Below are positions 1 through 11,416 of a stretch of DNA of 64,000 nt, piece by piece. Position 1 is the stretch's first letter. Each line of letters begins with the position of its first letter. The notes beneath the pieces are model-generated. The model worked only from the letters and a program-made list of their open reading frames with translations, did no database searches and was not told where the DNA came from. The position numbers and the translations under genes are program-made. The DNA lies in assembly GCA_003024175.1 (NCBI GenBank), contig MDYQ01000125.1:1-64000 (forward strand), written 5' to 3'. This stretch comes from Planoprotostelium fungivorum (Eukaryota; Evosea; Variosea; Cavosteliida; Cavosteliaceae).

Positions 1-24
1 GAACACAAAACATAACAAGCCAAG

Positions 25-1545
25 ATGACGAAGAACTTCTTAGCAAAGAAATCATGGCATACAGGGTCCATAAAACATATGGAGAAGGTATGGAAGGCCG
101 AGCAGGTAGCGGGTGAAGAGCAGGCCAAAATCGATGCCCTCAAGAAGGAACTCGCCGAGGAACAACGTTTGTACGAACTCAAACGTATGGCCGATGAGGC
201 CAATGGAAGGAAGGTTGATCGAATCGAGTGGATGTATACCATCAAAAAAGGACCCACCACCGATGAATATCTCATGGGCCAGGCTGTCAAGACCGACGAT
301 TCCGATAAGCAGGTGCGTCTTGGAGCTTTTGATGCTAGTCTAACTGGGTGACAGGAGATGGAGGCTTTGACCAAGCAGCCTGGTTCTCTCTTCGTTAGAG
401 GACAAGTGAGCGTGAGCATGGATCAGGCAGCGAAAGTCAAGGAAGATCCAATGTTGGCCATCGAGTTGCAGAGACAGAACGCTAGAAAAGAATTTCTCAG
501 TAACCCCGTGCAGATGAAAAAAGTCAAGGTATGATGAGAACACATCAAAGAGATCTTAGCGAACAACACAAATCAAAAAATACTCATCATCAATATCTAA
601 CGATGATGTACAGGAGAATAGTGAAGTGAGATCACTCCTGAAGAAGATGAAGAAGATGAAGAAACAAGAGAAGAAGGAGAAGAAGGAGAGAAAGAGAGCA
701 GAGAAAGAAGAGAGGGGAGAGAAGAGGAAGCGAAGCGAGTCCCCAGAGAGGAAGTCCAGATCACCATCACCCAAGCGAAACAGATCCACTTCACCTCAGA
801 GAAAGAGAAGCAGATCACCTGCCAGAAGAGAAGACAGAGAAGAGAGAAAGAGATCGAGATCCCCTGCCAGAAGAGAAGACAGAGAGGAGAGAAAGAGAAG
901 CAGATCACCTGCCAGAAGAGAAGACAGAGAAGAAAGAAAGAGAAGCAGATCACCTGCTAGAAGAGAAGGGAGAGGGGAGAGAAGGTGAGAAGAAGTAGAG
1001 ACAAATGGATTGACGTCGTATAGATCACGAACACCCGAGAGACAGGGAGAGAGCAGGAGCAGGGATCACAGAACAGAGGACAGGAGAGACAGGAGAGACG
1101 ATAGGAGGAGCTATACCGAGAGAGGAAGAGAAGACAGGAGAGATGATAGAAGGAACGATCGCAGAGATGACAGCAGAGAAGAGAAGAGAGAAGACAGAAG
1201 GGATGATAGGAGGAGAGGAACGAGGGGCATGACTGAAGAGGAGAGAAAGAGAAGACTGGCTGAGATGATGTCCGACGCAGATGCAAGGGAAGATCTGAAG
1301 CACCAGCGAATCGCTCGGGCAGATGCAGAAGATGCAAAGATCAAAGTGGAAGAGCCGACGGACGAACAAGCGAGATTCATCAAGTGAGAGAGGAAGAAAG
1401 AAAGAAAGCTGACGAGAGCAGTGACATGAACAAGAAGGTGTACACGCAGACGAACGACAGTCTGAGCGAGCGCATCAGAAAGAACATCCATTTTGTACAA
1501 CGCAACACCGGGACGGCTCTGTCCCATGAAGAGGGTGGTATATAA
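25..1545 (+). CDS. CWC25: Pre-mRNA splicing factor CWC25-like protein
   Basis: Five exons (25-312, 355-528, 614-984, 1024-1383, 1422-1545) join in frame to about 438 residues. The first exon encodes a CIR_N-type domain (LAKKSWHTGSIKHMEKVWKA), exon 2 the conserved CWC25 stretch with LFV...AAKVKEDP and NPVQMKKVK, and the last exon the family's C-terminal end (SLSERIRKNIHFVQR). CWC25 is a spliceosomal factor that promotes the first catalytic step. The middle is an RS-rich tail with four tandem RSPARREDREERKR units. Introns are 38-85 nt. Splice sites were chosen because they restore the family pattern, notably FIN-DMNKKV across the last intron. The family call is firm; the length of the RS region may vary between strains because it is a tandem repeat. 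Confidence 0.87.
807..982 (+). repeat. Coding 42-nt tandem repeat (RS domain of CWC25)
   Basis: About four copies of a 42-nt unit encoding the 14-residue motif RSPARREDREERKR lie head to tail inside exon 3 of the splicing factor. The copies are nearly identical at DNA level, which points to recent unequal exchange or slippage. Confidence 0.85.
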
Positions 1546-1679
1546 ATGTGCCTCCACTCTCTCATTGGATGTACACTGTTCTCTTCGTGCTGGACAACTT
1601 GATCAGAGTTGGGTGATTCAATGATGTATAGTAATCATACAAATATTTATCGATCGATTCGATCTGGCCTGAAGATTCA

Positions 1680-3653
1680 TCATGCCTCGTCTCTCTCTAC
1701 AGCGGTGTAAGGAGAGGGATGAGGAGGAGGTATCTGATCCATCTCCACATCTGTCTGTTCGTCTGCATCCGACATCGACGATACCGAAGATCGAGTGGAT
1801 ATCCTATTCGTCTCTTCCCTGATCAATTCTCGAAACTGATCTTCATTTAGAAGGAATCGTATGAAGGGATGTACCTTGGTGGACAGACGATCGAACATCT
1901 CGTTATCGTTGGTGGCTTCCTCTCCGTGACAATACTTATCCATTCCATCCATCTGTGCCTCAGAGCTGACCTTCAGTCCGATGGTATCTTTGTGTGTCAG
2001 AGACATCTCCGTGATGATCACTCACATTTCAAGAAGAGTGCGAGAACAGCAGTACCTATGCCACTGAATCCCACTGTCACCACGACAGCCAAGAGCTGTA
2101 TGGCGAATTGTCTCCCATTTCCATAGAACGCTCCGTTATTCGCCGCCGGATTCACCTAAAGATATCAATCGACATAGAGGGGACGATTGTCGTACCTCTT
2201 GTGTGGCGAATAAGCCTGTCATCAATGATCCCACGATGCCTCCCACACCTATTGTAAATGAACTATTGTACGACGAAGTGGACTCACCGTGGCAGAAGAA
2301 GACATCCAGTGAGTCATCGAAGGGAAGTCGGTGTTTGAATTTGAGAAGAATATAACTGGGAAATGCAGGTACGACACCAAAAAGGATCGAATAACCTAAC
2401 AAGTGTATCAGATATTGATGATATAGTATCATCCGCTCGCCTGGATAGATGAAACCTGAGGCTGGGGTGATGGCCACCAGCCCTACGACGACACCGATGA
2501 GAGCCCCTAAAAAGGAAGCTCGCATCCCCTTCTCTTCTGCGAGATTGATGATCAGCCAAGTGAGAAATCCAGAAGCTGCCGCGATAGTTGTGTTCATCTG
2601 ATCACATGTAAATTCTCTTGCTCATGATACGAATCTCACAGCAGCCAGAGCAGCCAATGGCCCTGCACTCAATGCCGAACCACCATTGAATCCAACCCAT
2701 CCGAACCTGAATCCATCAGTGGATGTGTGCGGATAGGCATCACCATAGTAATGTCGTCCCGAGAACTGTGAAGGGTATACTGGCCGGCTGGTGGGGCTTC
2801 GAAAAGTTGTATTCGTGCCTCTTTCCTGTCGTCTGATCAGCATCAGCTGACACAGATTCTCACCGATGACGAGGGAGAACGCCAGGGCAGCGATCCCGGA
2901 GGAGATATGGATGACGGTGCCACCAGCAAAGTCGATCGCGCCCAAATTTCGTAACCATCCCACGACATACTCGCAAGAACCATCAGCTCCGTATTGGGAT
3001 CCACCAGCCCACACCCAGTGAGCGAGAGGATCTGATCTCGTTAGATTTCAAGATCGGGTGGATCACGGATCACCGTATACGAGAGAAGTCCACAGAAAGA
3101 CGAAGATGAGCCAAGTGATGGTGTTCACTCGTTCGACTACAGCACCAGAGATGAGAGCGGGTGTGATGGCGGCGAACATCATCTGAAAGTTAGAATAGAC
3201 AAGGTGGGGTATCGTAGGTGCATAATCAGGATTGGAATCGTAGGCTGAAACATCCTTGAGGCCTCCCCATGCCCAATTTCCAATACCTTGCCTGCCGTCA
3301 GAAGGGGTCCCACGTCAGTGTAGACGCTTACCGGCGTTATGATTGCCAAATGAAATGGAATAACCGAATAAGGCCCACTGAACCATGACAACACCAGCCG
3401 CAGCAAAAGAGAGGAAAATGGTGTTCAGCATGTTCTTTCGTCTGACCATTCCACCTAGGTGGTAATGAATAGAGAGGCCGTCGCATGATCTCACCATAAA
3501 AGAAACCTACGGCCGGTGTCTGAATGAATACCTACAGGTGGTGTGTCAGAAAAAGTTGAACATTATGGTGTTCACCAGAGCAGCAGAGAAGATGACAAAG
3601 GCGGTGTCCCCTGAATCTATCGTCCCTGCAGAGGGACAGTTATTGGATGCCAT
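1680..3653 (-). CDS. amt: Ammonium transporter (Amt/Mep/Rh family)
   Basis: About ten exons on the minus strand. Spliced reading gives the Amt pattern: an N-terminal TM ending [13 protein letters not shown], a long TM segment with [24 protein letters not shown], then [11 protein letters not shown] and [15 protein letters not shown] with the conserved Asp and first pore His, [15 protein letters not shown], and [19 protein letters not shown] with the second pore His. Both pore histidines are therefore present. The start at 3653 is the first ATG after an upstream in-frame stop. Introns are 38-47 nt. The cytosolic tail after KYTIGLKVS is long, acidic and Ser-rich and has no family counterpart I recognise. 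The protein should carry ammonium across the plasma or a vacuolar membrane. Confidence 0.92.
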
Positions 3654-4406
3654 CAAGTATGCGAGGTTGGTGATGCCTGTGCTCTGTTCCTCTCATCTTC
3701 AGACAACATTTCCTGTGGGATCGGTCCAATCCCCGGAAACGATTTGAGACAAACTCTCCGAGAAAAGTCACGGCTCTGTAGATCTCTACAGACTTCGTGA
3801 TGAAAATTACGTCTGTATTTATTTCATTTTAAACCCAGACAGGGACACGCCATTGAATCGATCAAGACACATTATTTTTGTGTTTGTGTTTCGCAGTCCC
3901 AATTTTGGTTTTCATTCTGATGATTTGGGAGGGGGGGATTAGTGGAAGAAATCATGCACCAGAATAAGCAGAACCTGACGATGAGGTGATGAATCATATT
4001 TCATAGATAATGTGTAGAAAGTGGCCAATCACCGTCATCAGAAGGAGCAAGGTAAGGAGAATGTATGACGGAAGGGTATTACCTACGTCCTTCACAACAA
4101 CCGAAGTGACAACGTCAACAGTATGAGAAAGGATTCGATCAAATCTGCCAGAGGAATGCCGAGCGATGAGGTAACATAAGCAATCTATATCGGAGAGAGA
4201 GACGAACAAGGGCTTGGTCTTTCTATAGGGTATCTCAGTACCGCGGACGAGCATCTTTGTCTTCAGATCTGTTGGTATGCGCAGTATTGGCGTGTAAATA
4301 TCAAACTGTTCCCTTCCGTTCGCTTCGCTACACGAACGCATTGTGCCCGAAACGCACCTTTAGCACAGACGGCTTCCATTCTATCCATCGCGCAGAAGAA
4401 GCAAGC
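3654..4406. other. Divergent intergenic region with a possible small membrane-protein gene
   Basis: Spacer between the ammonium transporter (-) and the DOMON-ferric reductase gene (+). It probably holds both promoters. The only candidate gene is the minus-strand open frame at 3994-4341, listed separately. Short G and T runs occur near 3900-3945; I see no other defined element. Confidence 0.5.
3994..4341 (-). CDS. Hypothetical tail-anchored-like protein, 115 aa
   Basis: An uninterrupted minus-strand frame of 115 codons starts with ATG 65 bp from the ATG of the divergent DOMON gene. The last 25 residues form one hydrophobic segment (YILLTLLLLMTVIGHFLHII), so the product would be a tail-anchored or single-pass protein. 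No family is recognised. It lacks introns, unlike its neighbours, and may be a chance frame in a divergent promoter; the long hydrophobic tail is the only argument for a real gene. Confidence 0.3.
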   Translation of the reverse strand: MRSCSEANGREQFDIYTPILRIPTDLKTKMLVRGTEIPYRKTKPLFVSLSDIDCLCYLIARHSSGRFDRILSHTVDVVTSVVVKDVGNTLPSYILLTLLLLMTVIGHFLHIIYEI

Positions 4407-7400
4407 ATGAGGGCCGTCCTCACCTTCTTTCTTTTGTTAGCCGTGGCTCATGCTCAATACACCCTTACCTCTTCAGGAGGTGTGTTCAGTGTGAGTGATA
4501 GGGAGAGAAGGGTATTGATGGGATATAGGTGACTTGGAAATTGTCTTCGGATAATAAGACCATCTCTTTCGCCATCATTGCGAAGACATTGGGATGGGTT
4601 GGGATGGGAATCAACAGCTCTCCATCCATGACGAATGCCGATATGGTCATCGGTTGGGTCTCCAACGGGAAACTGAACATCTACGACGGGTGAGTTGTCC
4701 ATATCCACCATCTCGTAGCTGAATTAAATGTCCAGTTATGCCACTGATTACATTCAACCTAAAACAGACGTGAGCCTGGGAGGAAAGAGCAATATCATAA
4801 ACGCTACTGGCGTCGAGGTGATGATCTCCACATCTGATATGAGAAGTTGATCGACGTAGATGTCAGACGGAACAACGAGAATCAGTTTCTCTCGCCCAGT
4901 CAATTCTACGGACAAGTATGACGTAGCTCTCAAGAATTCCAATCAGTACATCATCTGGGCCGTCTATACCTCTGATTGCACTGGTGATTCCACCAATCCG
5001 GTCTGCAGCCAGCACACCAGCCAGGGCTCTTGTGAGTGTGATCGATCACCGTTCCAATTGATCTCATCTCAAATCCTTTCCTACTCACACGTCTCCAGTT
5101 CAAAAGAATTTGCTATACGTGGTGCCTCCCCCTGCTCCTACCGTCAAAGTCGTACCGACATCAGGAACCGTAACTGCCACCCACACCGTGGCAGTCACCA
5201 CGAGTGGAGATACCAGTATTGGAGATACCAGTGGAAATGGTGACGGTTACACCAACGGGGCGTCGAACGTTACCACGGGGGGTATCGAACCAGAAGGAAG
5301 CTCTCTCGTCACTGCAGATCGTTTTCAGATGACTTGGCAGGTGGATAACACCAGTGGTATCATCCACTTGAAGATGTCGGGTGAGAGGAGTGGTGGTGTG
5401 TACGTTGAAAAATCGCAGCACCGACTACGGGATGGATCGCCATTGGATTCAATGACCAAGACAGTATGGTGGGAGCAGATATGGTGATCGGATGGGTCTA
5501 CGATTCGAAGAAGAGACAGTCCACCACTTTCATCGGTGACTCTTATTCCAAGGCAAATGTGAATCCAATTTTCATGTATTACGGATTGATGGAGACAGGT
5601 GATGCCTTCTCTCGATACGAACGGGGGAGGTACAGATGATGTTCTCTTGACGTCGAGCACTCAGGATGGATCGACCACCACCATCACGTTCCGCAGGAAG
5701 CTCAACACGAACGACAGCCTTGATTATGTGATCACGGACAAATCGATCTACGTCCTCTACGCTTACGGTGATTCGGATGGAACGTTCGATGGAACTTACA
5801 CGGTGTACAACAAACACATTGTATCGGGTGAGAAGTTCATCTGTGCGAGTTTTTATTAACGGAAAAGGATCGAGATTGGTCAATTTCTTCAGTGGTAGCG
5901 TGGAGACAGTACCGACGAGGCTCAGACCGGGTGTCATATTGGTCATCGCCATCTGTGGACTGCTCGTTCTGTATACAGTCATTCGATGGACTTACATCGC
6001 CATCGCTCACCGCAGACACTACTCTTACTCAGGTGATCGCCTAATCAATGATCTACATACATCATCGATTACTTTACATGATTGTCTCTCAAGATCATAT
6101 CACCGTCTTTATCTGAATTTCTTCTTCTCTCGGAACCTCTTCTCATTAGATCCAGTCGTGGCACCAAGAGATCCTGTCAGCAGCAAGGTTGGCGCGTTCT
6201 TCTACAGACGTTTCCCCTTCACAGAGGTTGTCATCCTCCATGCTCTTATCTTTGTGGCTTATATTGGTGTCAACATCGCCACTCTATTTGTCGATCCGGC
6301 CGTGGTACCCAAGTCTTTCGGTACTCTCATCGCCGCGAATGCATTCCTGGTGAATATTCTTTCTTATCGATTTGACGAATCAATCTTTATTTTCATCACG
6401 AATCATGAGTCAACAAGATGATTGAAATCGATGAAGGTGATCCTTCCTGCCACGAGGAACAGTTTGTTGGTCGTATTGACTGGAATTCCATTCGATAAGG
6501 CCATACAATTCCACAGGTGGTTGGGAAGATTTACCGTGGCCATTGCGAGCGTACACGCCATCTACACATTTGTAGATTGGAGAAATTCTGGATTATCGGT
6601 GAGTCGTTTGATGTCATGGATCTAACGAGATATAGATCACCCAGATGATAACTTCGGATCAGAAGAATATCTTTGGATTGGTCGCGTGGATCTGCCTCTT
6701 AGTTATCTTCGTTTCTTCTTTTGAACCTCTCAGACGTAGATTCTTCGAGGTGACTGCACGATCTTATTCTTATCATTCCATCACCCTCCTGATGAAAATG
6801 AAAGGTGTTTTACACGATCCACTTTAGCTTTTTGGCTTTCTTTGTCCTCGCTTGTCTACACAATTCGAAATTCATTCCGTTTGGAATCAGTGCAGCCATA
6901 CTCTGGGGTATGGACAGAATGATCCGAATGATCTACGGTTTCGCCTTCCAGCGAGTGTCAACCACTACGATCAAGGACGAACAAGAAGGTCTCGTCCAAT
7001 TCAAATTCAAGAAGAACGCCATCGCTCGAGGTGAAGATCGAGATCTCGATATCGTTTCAACCTTTTCATCTGAATTCAATCAGGATTGGGTGTGTACTCT
7101 ACTGGGCAATATGTCTTTGTCAATTTCCCTTCCGTCAGCCTCTTCCAATGGCATCCGTTCTCCCTCACCTCTTCATCTGACGTACGCACTTCTCATCGCT
7201 CGTCATCACGCTGACCCTTACAGAGCGTAGACGGTGAGATCCACGTGAGAAGTCTCGGTGGCTTCACGCAAGACCTGGTGGCCGCCGCTCGGAGTAATCC
7301 AAAGATGATGATCCGTGTGGACGGTCCATACGGTTATCTCAATGCCAATCTGAGGAGGTACCCCGTCATCATACTGTTCGCTGGAGGTATCGGAATCACC

Positions 7401-7946
7401 CCTGTCATATCGATCTTGAGAGATCTGTTCGAATCTTCCAAATCGGATGCTTCTGTTGTGAAGGTGAAGTGTGACGATTGGAAGGGTCTGACGTGACGTA
7501 GGCGGTATATGTCTTTTGGTCCGTGAAGAGGTGAGTTTATTTCGTTTGATTGTCTTTCTGATGATATCAGTGAGAAACACTATCAGTGGTTCTCCGAAGA
7601 GATCTCTGCCATCCAATCTGCCGCGAGCGGTGTCGATCTTTCCTTAAACATCTTCGTGACTCAGATCAATGGAGGGTGTACGGCACCCTTCGTCAATGGA
7701 AGATTAGATTCAACTCGTGTAAACAATATCCTGAATGATGTCACGGCCAAATATCCTCTCACAGCAAGGTGAGATTATTTATCATGATCCGCTGTACACT
7801 CTCGGATGAATCGATATTAACTTGGAGAAAGGTATGTGTTTGCATGTGGACCGATCGGTATGGTCAACACAGTGTGGGACAAGACGAGAGAGAAGAATGC
7901 AAACGGTGAAAATTTTGAGTTCCACCGAGAGACCTTCGAGCTGTGA
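4407..7946 (+). CDS. Secreted-domain DOMON x2 - ferric reductase/NOX-like membrane oxidoreductase
   Basis: About 14 exons, roughly 900-950 residues. Order: signal peptide (MRAVLTFFLLLAVAHA), a first DOMON domain (VTWKLSSDNKTISFAI, GWVGMGI, ADMVIGWV), a Thr/Gly-rich linker, a second DOMON domain (GWIAIGFNDQDSMVGADMVIGW), then a membrane anchor and a six-helix ferric-reductase core with paired histidines (FHRWLGRFTVAIASVH and YTIHFSFLAFFVLACLH), an FAD motif HPFSLTSS, and NAD(P) motifs GGIGITP and CGPIG. All redox motifs are present. DOMON domains bind haem or sugars; the rest passes electrons from NAD(P)H across the membrane. Expected role: reduction of ferric iron or another extracellular acceptor at the cell surface. 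It ends 52 bp from the convergent GH15 gene. Confidence 0.85.
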
Positions 7947-7998
7947 AATTGTACTAAATTGAAAACGCTCAATGTTGTGTACTTTCATGTTTATCGAA

Positions 7999-10789
7999 TT
8001 AACCCTTGTTCAACGTCATGTCTAGCGTGATGGCACCAGCGATGAGGGCTAGATTCGTGAAGGCCTGAGGGAAATTACCCAAGAAGTCACCATTGATTTC
8101 CACTTCTTCACTGTACAATCCACAGTGATTCCCCCATCCCAACAATCTCTCGAACATGTGTCTGCCCTTCTCTAACATCTCGTGATCGTAAGCTCCGGCT
8201 CTGACGGCACAGTTCATCAACCACAGACTGCACATGAAGAAGGCCCCTTCGTCAGGGTAGCTCCCGCTGTTCACATCAGATGTAACGTGTGGTGACGCCA
8301 TTCACCTGAACCGATAGACCATGGGGCCTCTCGTGAGTCCCCCCCTTGTGACAGATCTAGAGATCCTCTCCAGAGTGCTCAACATCCTGGGATCGTTGGG
8401 TGACAACATGTTCACCAGCGGAATCATGAGAACGGAGGCATCCAGCGTCGTGCAATCGTAACACTGCGTGAAGCACTGCAGCTCGTTGTTCCATCCTCTG
8501 TCCATCACTTCCACGAAGATCTCTCCTTTGACCTGCCGTCGTTGACTCGTGTGCATCACTTTCCGTTTACCTTCTTCCATTGGATGAGATCCGCCGGGAA
8601 ATTTCTCGCTTCTGCCAAGGTGATGGCGCGGTCCATGGCAACCCAAGCCATGACCTTACTGTACGTGTAGTGCTTCTGCTTATCTCGAAACTCCCACACC
8701 CCTGTCACTTTCAATCGTAAACCTCTCTTCTATACTTCACCTCCATCCACCTTCGTCCAATGTTCTGTGAGCCAGTCGATGATGATCCTGATCTTGCACC
8801 AAAAGTCGTACGAGATGGGTTCGGCATGGAAATCGGCCAGAGTGATCGTCTCCATCAACTCTCCAAAGATATCCAGTTGAAATTGTTTGTAAGCGGCGTT
8901 ACCGATTCGAACTGGTTTACTACCTCTGTATCCTTCTATCCATCAGCATCTCTCTCGATCGAGTAGATAGATCACCGTCCAGATGGGTGAGCTCGATCTC
9001 TTCCAATTCTTTCTCTCCACGGATGCCATACATGATCTGAAGTCCCCTGTACTTTCCTCCCTCGGTGGCATCATCGCATCTCTTCTCCACCCACCTGAGG
9101 AAGGCTCTCGCTTCTGATCGGAATCCCAAGATGATGAAGGCATACAGAACAAAGGATGAATCTCTGATCCAAGCGTATCTGAGACGTTCAGATGTGTTGA
9201 ACAAGTGAATGTGCACCTGTAGTCGTAATTGAGAGTGTCTCCCATCTGTTCTGGTAGTGAAGTCGTTGCAGCAGCCACCACGGCACCGGTCGGCTCGTAA
9301 GTCAACAATTTGAGGGTGAGTGCGCTGCGGTGTACTGCTTCCATATATCTACCGGTATACTTGCACATGCTGATCCAGTTTCTCCAGTAGTCGACGGTCA
9401 ACTTGCAGATGTGTCCGGTGTAATCGATGTCGATGGCTCCATCTTCCAAGTCTTCCGAGTTGCTGCCTTCTTTCACGAGGTCTTTCACGTTGCGCTGTGG
9501 TGTGGTGAAATGGTGATCAGGTGACGATGATGTTCAAGATCACGATGATCAGATGGATGATGGTCCGATACCTTTCCCACGCTGGCGATCTTGTTCACCG
9601 TGTCTTCTCTCTTCTCTTTCTCCTCCTTCTCATTCTTCTCTTTCTTCACCTCCCTCAGCACGAAACTGACCTGTCCCTCTTCAGTCACTCTCTTATCGCC
9701 TCTCCCTCACCTTCTGCCCAGCAAAGAGTCGAAACCTGCAGTAAGCGGCCTTCCCATCACCAGACAGAGCCCACCTATACTTTCGATTGGCCGTCAGGGC
9801 CATGCTCAGCTTCAGATCCGGACAGTGAAACAACACTCCGTGTCCGAGCATCTCCACAGAATGCTCCGACCGAGCGTAATTGAAGGCCGGGCGTACGACA
9901 ACTTCCAGCGAGACCTCTCCGTTGATGACTTCGACTTCTCTCATCAGCCAGTCGTGACCGTTGTGAGGATCAACACCGACAGGCATGTAGTCTGTCGTCT
10001 GCGCGAGACCTTCTTGACATCGCAGGCGAGTGATGAGGTGGTTCGTGTGGTGGTAGTAAAACTGTTTTGCTCTCGTGTCACGGAAGGGTCGATATCCTTC
10101 TGGGGTCTTACAGATGGGGCGGACGGCCCAGCTGCCTCCCTTGTCCTTGTCCAAGATCTTGCCGAAGATGGTGGGGCTGTCGAAGGCGGGATAACAGAAT
10201 TGGACAATCTCTCCGTGGGTGTCGATGATGGCGCAGGTCTTGAGATTACCAATGATGCCGAGCTCTTGGATGAGAGGATACTCGGTGTCCTCTTCGGTCA
10301 GCGGACCGGTATCAGACGCTTCCAATTCTGTCGGTGTTCAGTGTCTTTGCGTCGTCACAAATCTTCACCGTCGAGATTCAGATTGTCACCATTGGAATAT
10401 CCAAGAGTGTATTTGAGGACGTCAGTCATCTTCTCCGTGATCTGTCCCATCGCTTTCTTCAAGCGATCTTGATTCTCCTTCTCCTCTTCTTCATCCTTCT
10501 CTTGCGCAAGCTCGGCCAATTGATCGTAATTCTTTCCCATCTGTCGCAATCAGAGACGAAGTACCTCTCCAGAACTCACGTGCTGTGCTGTGGCGAGATC
10601 GGTGATGTCATACCCATCTTCACCCTTCAGAGGTCGAGGAATACCAGTCGAACACAAGTCTCCCAGAGTATTCGAGAGACCATGTTTACCAGGCTCTGCA
10701 GTGATGTACGTTGGCTCCTTGAATGGAGGTTTGTCGCTGGCTGTAGTGCCACAAGAGGATATCTTTGATTGTCCTTGTGAGATAGACAT
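7999..10789 (-). CDS. GH15 family glucoamylase/trehalase-like glycoside hydrolase
   Basis: About eight exons, roughly 780 residues, no signal peptide, so probably cytosolic. The bacterial-type GH15 core begins after an N-terminal extension of about 140 residues (coiled, KE-rich in part). Diagnostic segments: [27 protein letters not shown] region, [40 protein letters not shown], the general-acid region [36 protein letters not shown], and the C-terminal base region [15 protein letters not shown]. Catalytic glutamates in ELEEIEL and PDEGAF appear intact. The family hydrolyses terminal alpha-glucosyl residues of starch-like glucans or trehalose. Start at 10789 opens the only long frame; an insertion between the N-terminal and barrel halves is Lys/Glu-rich. 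Confidence 0.88.
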
Positions 10790-11416
10790 CTTTCGTTATC
10801 CTTGTTATCGTTTTAAATACCACAGTCGATGCATGATCTTGCAATTGCGAATGAAATTTCAGTGTCACGTGCGGTTATACAAGCCACGGCATGAACAACC
10901 AACCTTTTCCATAATACACTTGCGTCCTTCACAGCACCTAACACTCATATATTTACGACTGATAGATATTTACAACATCATCATTCATAAGATAGAGCAT
11001 GAAGGACGACTCACAAGATAGTGCCGTTCCAGTTGATGTCAGGAACGCATTTACTTCTTACGGCTTTGGAGACAGAGGACGGAAGATTTCACTCGAGAAG
11101 GCGTTGTCACATCCATCTGACCACTTTCTGATTGCCACTTGGGACTAGTGAATCGTGAATGGTCAGACCTACACGGCTCTTCAGCTAACCATTCAGTTGG
11201 ACAACATGAATAGAATGGCAGAACACTGCATGGTTGACGTCGATGGCGATGATCCGACAAAATCGAGATTATCTTTGGGGTGTGTCCATTGTAGCGCAGC
11301 AGACGAATTTTCCGCCACTTTGCTGTAGATCAATTTTCAACCAGTTTTCCACCTCTGACACACCAGGCTGCATGAACCAATAGATACGTCTCAGTTAAGA
11401 ACATACCACACGCACG
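10790..11416. other. Intergenic region between GH15 (-) and VPS13 (+)
   Basis: A 627-bp divergent spacer. Short frames here are not conserved in composition and none carries a recognisable motif. I see no repeat or RNA gene in it; both promoters are presumably here. Confidence 0.5.

Noticed and set aside
406-426. A 21-nt GT-CAG stretch in the splicing-factor exon 2 that could be an ultrashort intron
   Set aside because: Reading through keeps the exact spacing of the CWC25 family between LFV and AAK, so it is coding.
597-1337. Minus-strand frames over the RS repeat
   Set aside because: They mirror the RS-rich coding repeat and lie opposite the conserved CWC25 protein.
9591-10472. A 293-codon plus-strand frame overlapping the GH15 gene
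   Set aside because: The opposite strand has clear GH15 motifs in the same interval, so this frame is an antisense shadow.
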